The notes below the pieces were generated by a model. That model did not search any database. It was not told where the DNA came from and saw only the letters and a program-made list of their open reading frames with translations. A DNA stretch of 7,614 nt from Bacteroidota bacterium (GTDB lineage: Bacteria; Bacteroidota; Bacteroidia; Flavobacteriales_D; Sanyastnellaceae): contig JAQCID010000050.1 of NCBI GenBank assembly GCA_027618855.1, positions 1-7,614 on the forward strand, in the 5' to 3' direction. Positions 5,456-7,614 of the stretch are shown here, piece after piece (within the stretch, counting starts at the first letter, position 1; each line of letters starts with the position of its first letter). The position numbers and the translations under genes were made by a program.

Positions 5456-7288
5456 ATGAAGTATTCTATTTCCACACTTTTTACAGCCTGTTTTCTGGTT
5501 ATCTCTTACGTGTTGTCGGCGCAAAGCCCGATTACCTTAAACAGCAATTTCGAGGATTGGGCGACTGCCCAAAGCTGGACTTCGTCAACGGGTGGTGGCA
5601 ACATCAACAAGGTTGCGATTTCGCATACAAGCGAATGGGTTTACTTCTATATTAAAACGACAAACGAAGTTGCTTTGGACGAATTTACCCTTCCAAACAG
5701 CATTCAATTGGTTCTCGATTTCGACAACGATCCCACAACTGGAAGCAATTATCAAGGGTTGGGGCTTGGGGCAGAATTGGTCATTGACATGCCATCGCGC
5801 AGCGCAACTTTGTTTTCAAGTAGTGGCAATCCATCTGGACCCGCAATCAATAGTCTGGGACTCCATATATCGCCCACCTACAGTGCTTTTGAATTTGAAC
5901 TTGCCCTCGACAGATCTTTGGTGAACATGGCCGATGGAGACCTTAAATTTGTTTGGTATGAAAACGCATCGGGAGCAGAAATCCCTTCCGGCGGAGCTAT
6001 TCACGCTCTTACCAGTTTCAATTACTCTGTCGTTCCTACACCCCTAGAGAAGGCGGTCGGTACCGAAATAAGGGTTGCTTTTTGGAATGTAAACAGACGC
6101 CTGGATGAGGCTGGAGCCCAAAACGCCATCGAACGCATCTTGCTTGCCACTCAGCCAGACATTGTTGGTTTTTCAGAAGTTGATGACGTTTCTGCGTCAT
6201 ATGTGGCGAGCCTGCTTGATGGTTGGCTCCCCCTTGATGGAAGTGGTTGGCATGTCATTAAAGATGATTACGATTTAATGATTGCCAGTCGCTTTCCCAT
6301 CGCATCAACATATCCCACGATAGACCGTCAGATGCCGGGTGTAATCAGTACCGAAAGTGTGTGGGGGGTGCCTATGTTATTTACAAGTTCTCATTTAAAA
6401 TGTTGCAACGGAGATGCTTTGAGGCAGCAACAGGCAGACGAGTATATGGCATTCCAGCGCGATGCCATGACGCTAGCAGGGAGCGCTGCTATTCCTTCTG
6501 GCAGCCCTATTGTTTACGGGGGGGACTTGAACATGGTCGGTCTTGGTGGACCTATAAACACATTAAAAACAGGAAACATCTCTGACAATGATCAATTTGG
6601 CGGCGATTTCTCTCCAGATTGGGATGGCTCATCAATGGTCGAGCTAGATGCTCGCTTATCTGACAGGGCAATGGATTATACCTGGAGGAATGATGGGTCT
6701 ACCTACATGCCTGGGAAGCTTGATAATATCATCGTTTCGGACGCCGTGGTAAACGTTCTGCGCCAATACTCACTTCAAACATCTGACCTTTCAGCTGCTC
6801 GACTTGAGCAGTATGGGCTTCTGGCAAACGATGACCTGGATGCATCTGACCATTTCATTGTCATCGCTGATCTTGCCCTTGTGGGGGGTGTTTCGCAAAC
6901 CGACTCCGACTCCGACGGAATTATTGATGTGGCAGACAATTGCCCAAATCTTTCAAACTCCGACCAGGCTGACTTCAACCTCGATGGGTTTGGGGACGCG
7001 TGCTCAGATGCTGATCTAGACGGGTTAATAGATGAACTAGAGCTCCAGATCACAAACACAGACCCGCTTATACAAGACACGGATGGAGATGGGCTTACAG
7101 ATGGAATTGAGGTTTCTCTTTTTATAACCGATCCGCTTCTTTACGACACCGATCAAAACGGCTACAGCGATGCTGAAGACCTTATTTTAAACATCTGGTC
7201 ACCATGTACCGGTGATGCCAATTACGACGGTTCCGTTACTGTGGGTGACCTCCTCATACTCCTTTCGGCTTTCGGAGATATCTGTTAA
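5456..7288 (+). CDS. Secreted endonuclease/exonuclease/phosphatase-family protein with TSP3-like repeats and dockerin-like C-terminus
   Basis: A 610-residue exported protein. A signal peptide spans about 1-22 (VLSA before Q). Residues about 25-190 form a beta-sandwich-like region (ITLNSNFEDW, then WVYFYIK and IQLVLDFDNDPTTGS) recalling CBM9/DOMON-type domains, and may bind a polymer or surface. Residues about 203-475 are the EEP domain with its metal and catalytic stations: FWNVN (N211), FSEVDD (E241), SSHLK (H313), YGGDLNM (D357, N359), KLDNIIVSD (D423, N424) and DASDHF (D465, H466). It should hydrolyse phosphodiester or phosphomonoester bonds, with nucleic acid, nucleotides or lipids as candidates; the substrate is not determined. 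Residues 483-575 carry Asp-rich TSP3-like calcium-binding repeats (DSDSDGIIDVADNCP; DTDGDGLTDG). The protein ends in a dockerin-like EF-hand (C584, then D587, N589, D591, D598, then C610). No T9SS tail is recognisable. It starts 4 bp after the restored hemW stop with an A-rich leader, so co-transcription with hemW is likely. Confidence 0.92.
   Translation: MKYSISTLFTACFLVISYVLSAQSPITLNSNFEDWATAQSWTSSTGGGNINKVAISHTSEWVYFYIKTTNEVALDEFTLPNSIQLVLDFDNDPTTGSNYQGLGLGAELVIDMPSRSATLFSSSGNPSGPAINSLGLHISPTYSAFEFELALDRSLVNMADGDLKFVWYENASGAEIPSGGAIHALTSFNYSVVPTPLEKAVGTEIRVAFWNVNRRLDEAGAQNAIERILLATQPDIVGFSEVDDVSASYVASLLDGWLPLDGSGWHVIKDDYDLMIASRFPIASTYPTIDRQMPGVISTESVWGVPMLFTSSHLKCCNGDALRQQQADEYMAFQRDAMTLAGSAAIPSGSPIVYGGDLNMVGLGGPINTLKTGNISDNDQFGGDFSPDWDGSSMVELDARLSDRAMDYTWRNDGSTYMPGKLDNIIVSDAVVNVLRQYSLQTSDLSAARLEQYGLLANDDLDASDHFIVIADLALVGGVSQTDSDSDGIIDVADNCPNLSNSDQADFNLDGFGDACSDADLDGLIDELELQITNTDPLIQDTDGDGLTDGIEVSLFITDPLLYDTDQNGYSDAEDLILNIWSPCTGDANYDGSVTVGDLLILLSAFGDIC
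7285..7288. other. Shared TTAA holding both convergent stop codons
   Basis: The palindrome TTAA provides the TAA stop of the EEP gene on the plus strand (7286-7288) and the TAA stop of the type A sorting-domain gene on the minus strand (7287-7285). The coding regions therefore meet with no spacer, and any transcription terminator must lie inside the opposing gene. No clear hairpin with a T-run was seen nearby. Confidence 0.9.
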
Positions 7289-7614
7289 TTTCGAATAAAG
7301 CGTATTGCCTGTTTCCCAGTTTCTGTGCTTACGTTGAGGGTGTAGAGTCCCGGCTTCAAGTCGAAAGTGTTTATTTCTACCAGCCTCCTGTTCGTGAAGT
7401 CTTCGCTTGCAACAATTCTGCCCTGCGTGTCAATAACCTCCCAGGTTAAGACAATCCGATCTGACGACAGCATCAGGGTTCCAGATGTTGGATTTGGATA
7501 CACTTGAAGGTTTTGACTGTCTATTTCTTCCAGCCCCACCCAAGTAGAGACGATTTCAAAAGACGCCTGAGAACTACAGTTTCCATCCAAACCAAAGGCG
7601 GACAATGTTATTGT
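7285..7614 (-). CDS. Secreted protein with T9SS type A sorting domain, C-terminal end (runs off right edge)
   Basis: The frame is open from the right edge to a TAA at 7287-7285, giving 109 visible residues of the C-terminus of a longer protein. The first visible residues (TITLSAFGLDGNCSS, then ASFEIVS) look like the last strands of a PKD/Ig-like module. A short linker WVGLEEIDSQN leads to the Por secretion-system C-terminal domain: LQVYPNPTSGTLMLSS (36-51), WEVIDTQGRIV, FDLKPGLYTLNV, and the closing IRFIRN. This domain directs proteins through the T9SS and is normally removed on the surface. A TTG at 7605 is the only start-like codon visible at this end, but it falls within a domain strand and is surely internal. 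The function of the missing N-terminal part cannot be judged. The gene converges on the EEP gene with stops sharing one TTAA. Confidence 0.92.
   Translation of the reverse strand, partial: TITLSAFGLDGNCSSQASFEIVSTWVGLEEIDSQNLQVYPNPTSGTLMLSSDRIVLTWEVIDTQGRIVASEDFTNRRLVEINTFDLKPGLYTLNVSTETGKQAIRFIRN

Noticed and set aside
6898..6920. Short GACTCC-type tandem repeat
   Set aside because: It simply encodes the Asp/Ser-rich start of the TSP3-like repeats and does not extend as a DNA repeat.

Overview
The window looks like a compact stretch of a Bacteroidota chromosome, most probably from the Flavobacteriales or a relative with intermediate GC. The main evidence is type IX secretion (T9SS) hardware and cargo: a CHU_C-type (type B) C-terminal sorting domain, a PorP/SprF-like outer-membrane protein directly behind it, and a YPNPTSG-type (type A) sorting tail at the right edge. 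A histidine kinase with the AHQLGTP H-box common in this phylum, and A-rich rather than strong Shine-Dalgarno starts, agree with this. The lineage assignment is inference.

Layout. Five genes read leftward from about 4274 to the left edge: a biotin carboxyl carrier protein (4274-3795), a small secreted CHU_C-domain protein (3773-2751), a PorP/SprF-like protein (2754-1822), a membrane histidine kinase (1809-313), and the start of a P-loop sulfotransferase-like gene with a GTG start (302 to beyond position 1). Gaps are 21 bp, an ATGA overlap, 12 bp and 10 bp, so this looks like one transcription unit. Two genes read rightward from 4313: hemW, whose last 40 codons are displaced by a single-base frameshift near 5324-5331, and a secreted multidomain endonuclease/exonuclease/phosphatase (EEP) protein (5456-7288) that begins 4 bp after the restored hemW stop. 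A leftward gene entering from the right edge ends in a T9SS type A sorting domain. Its stop codon and that of the EEP gene lie in the same TTAA at 7285-7288.

How the genes relate. The CHU_C protein and the PorP/SprF-like protein form the best supported functional pair: exported cargo plus its probable outer-membrane partner, with overlapping start and stop codons. The histidine kinase is co-directional and may sense an envelope signal, but no response regulator is in view. The carboxyl carrier and HemW are housekeeping functions that diverge from a spacer of about 38 bp. The EEP protein is probably an exported, calcium-binding nuclease or phosphoesterase. It has TSP3-like repeats and a dockerin-like EF-hand at its end, but no recognisable T9SS tail.

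No tRNA, rRNA, CRISPR array, insertion sequence or convincing hairpin terminator was recognised. No non-coding stretch exceeds about 40 bp. The window does not show a clearly new system. The most rewarding items are the hemW frameshift, the compact secretion/sensor cluster and the domain architecture of the EEP protein.
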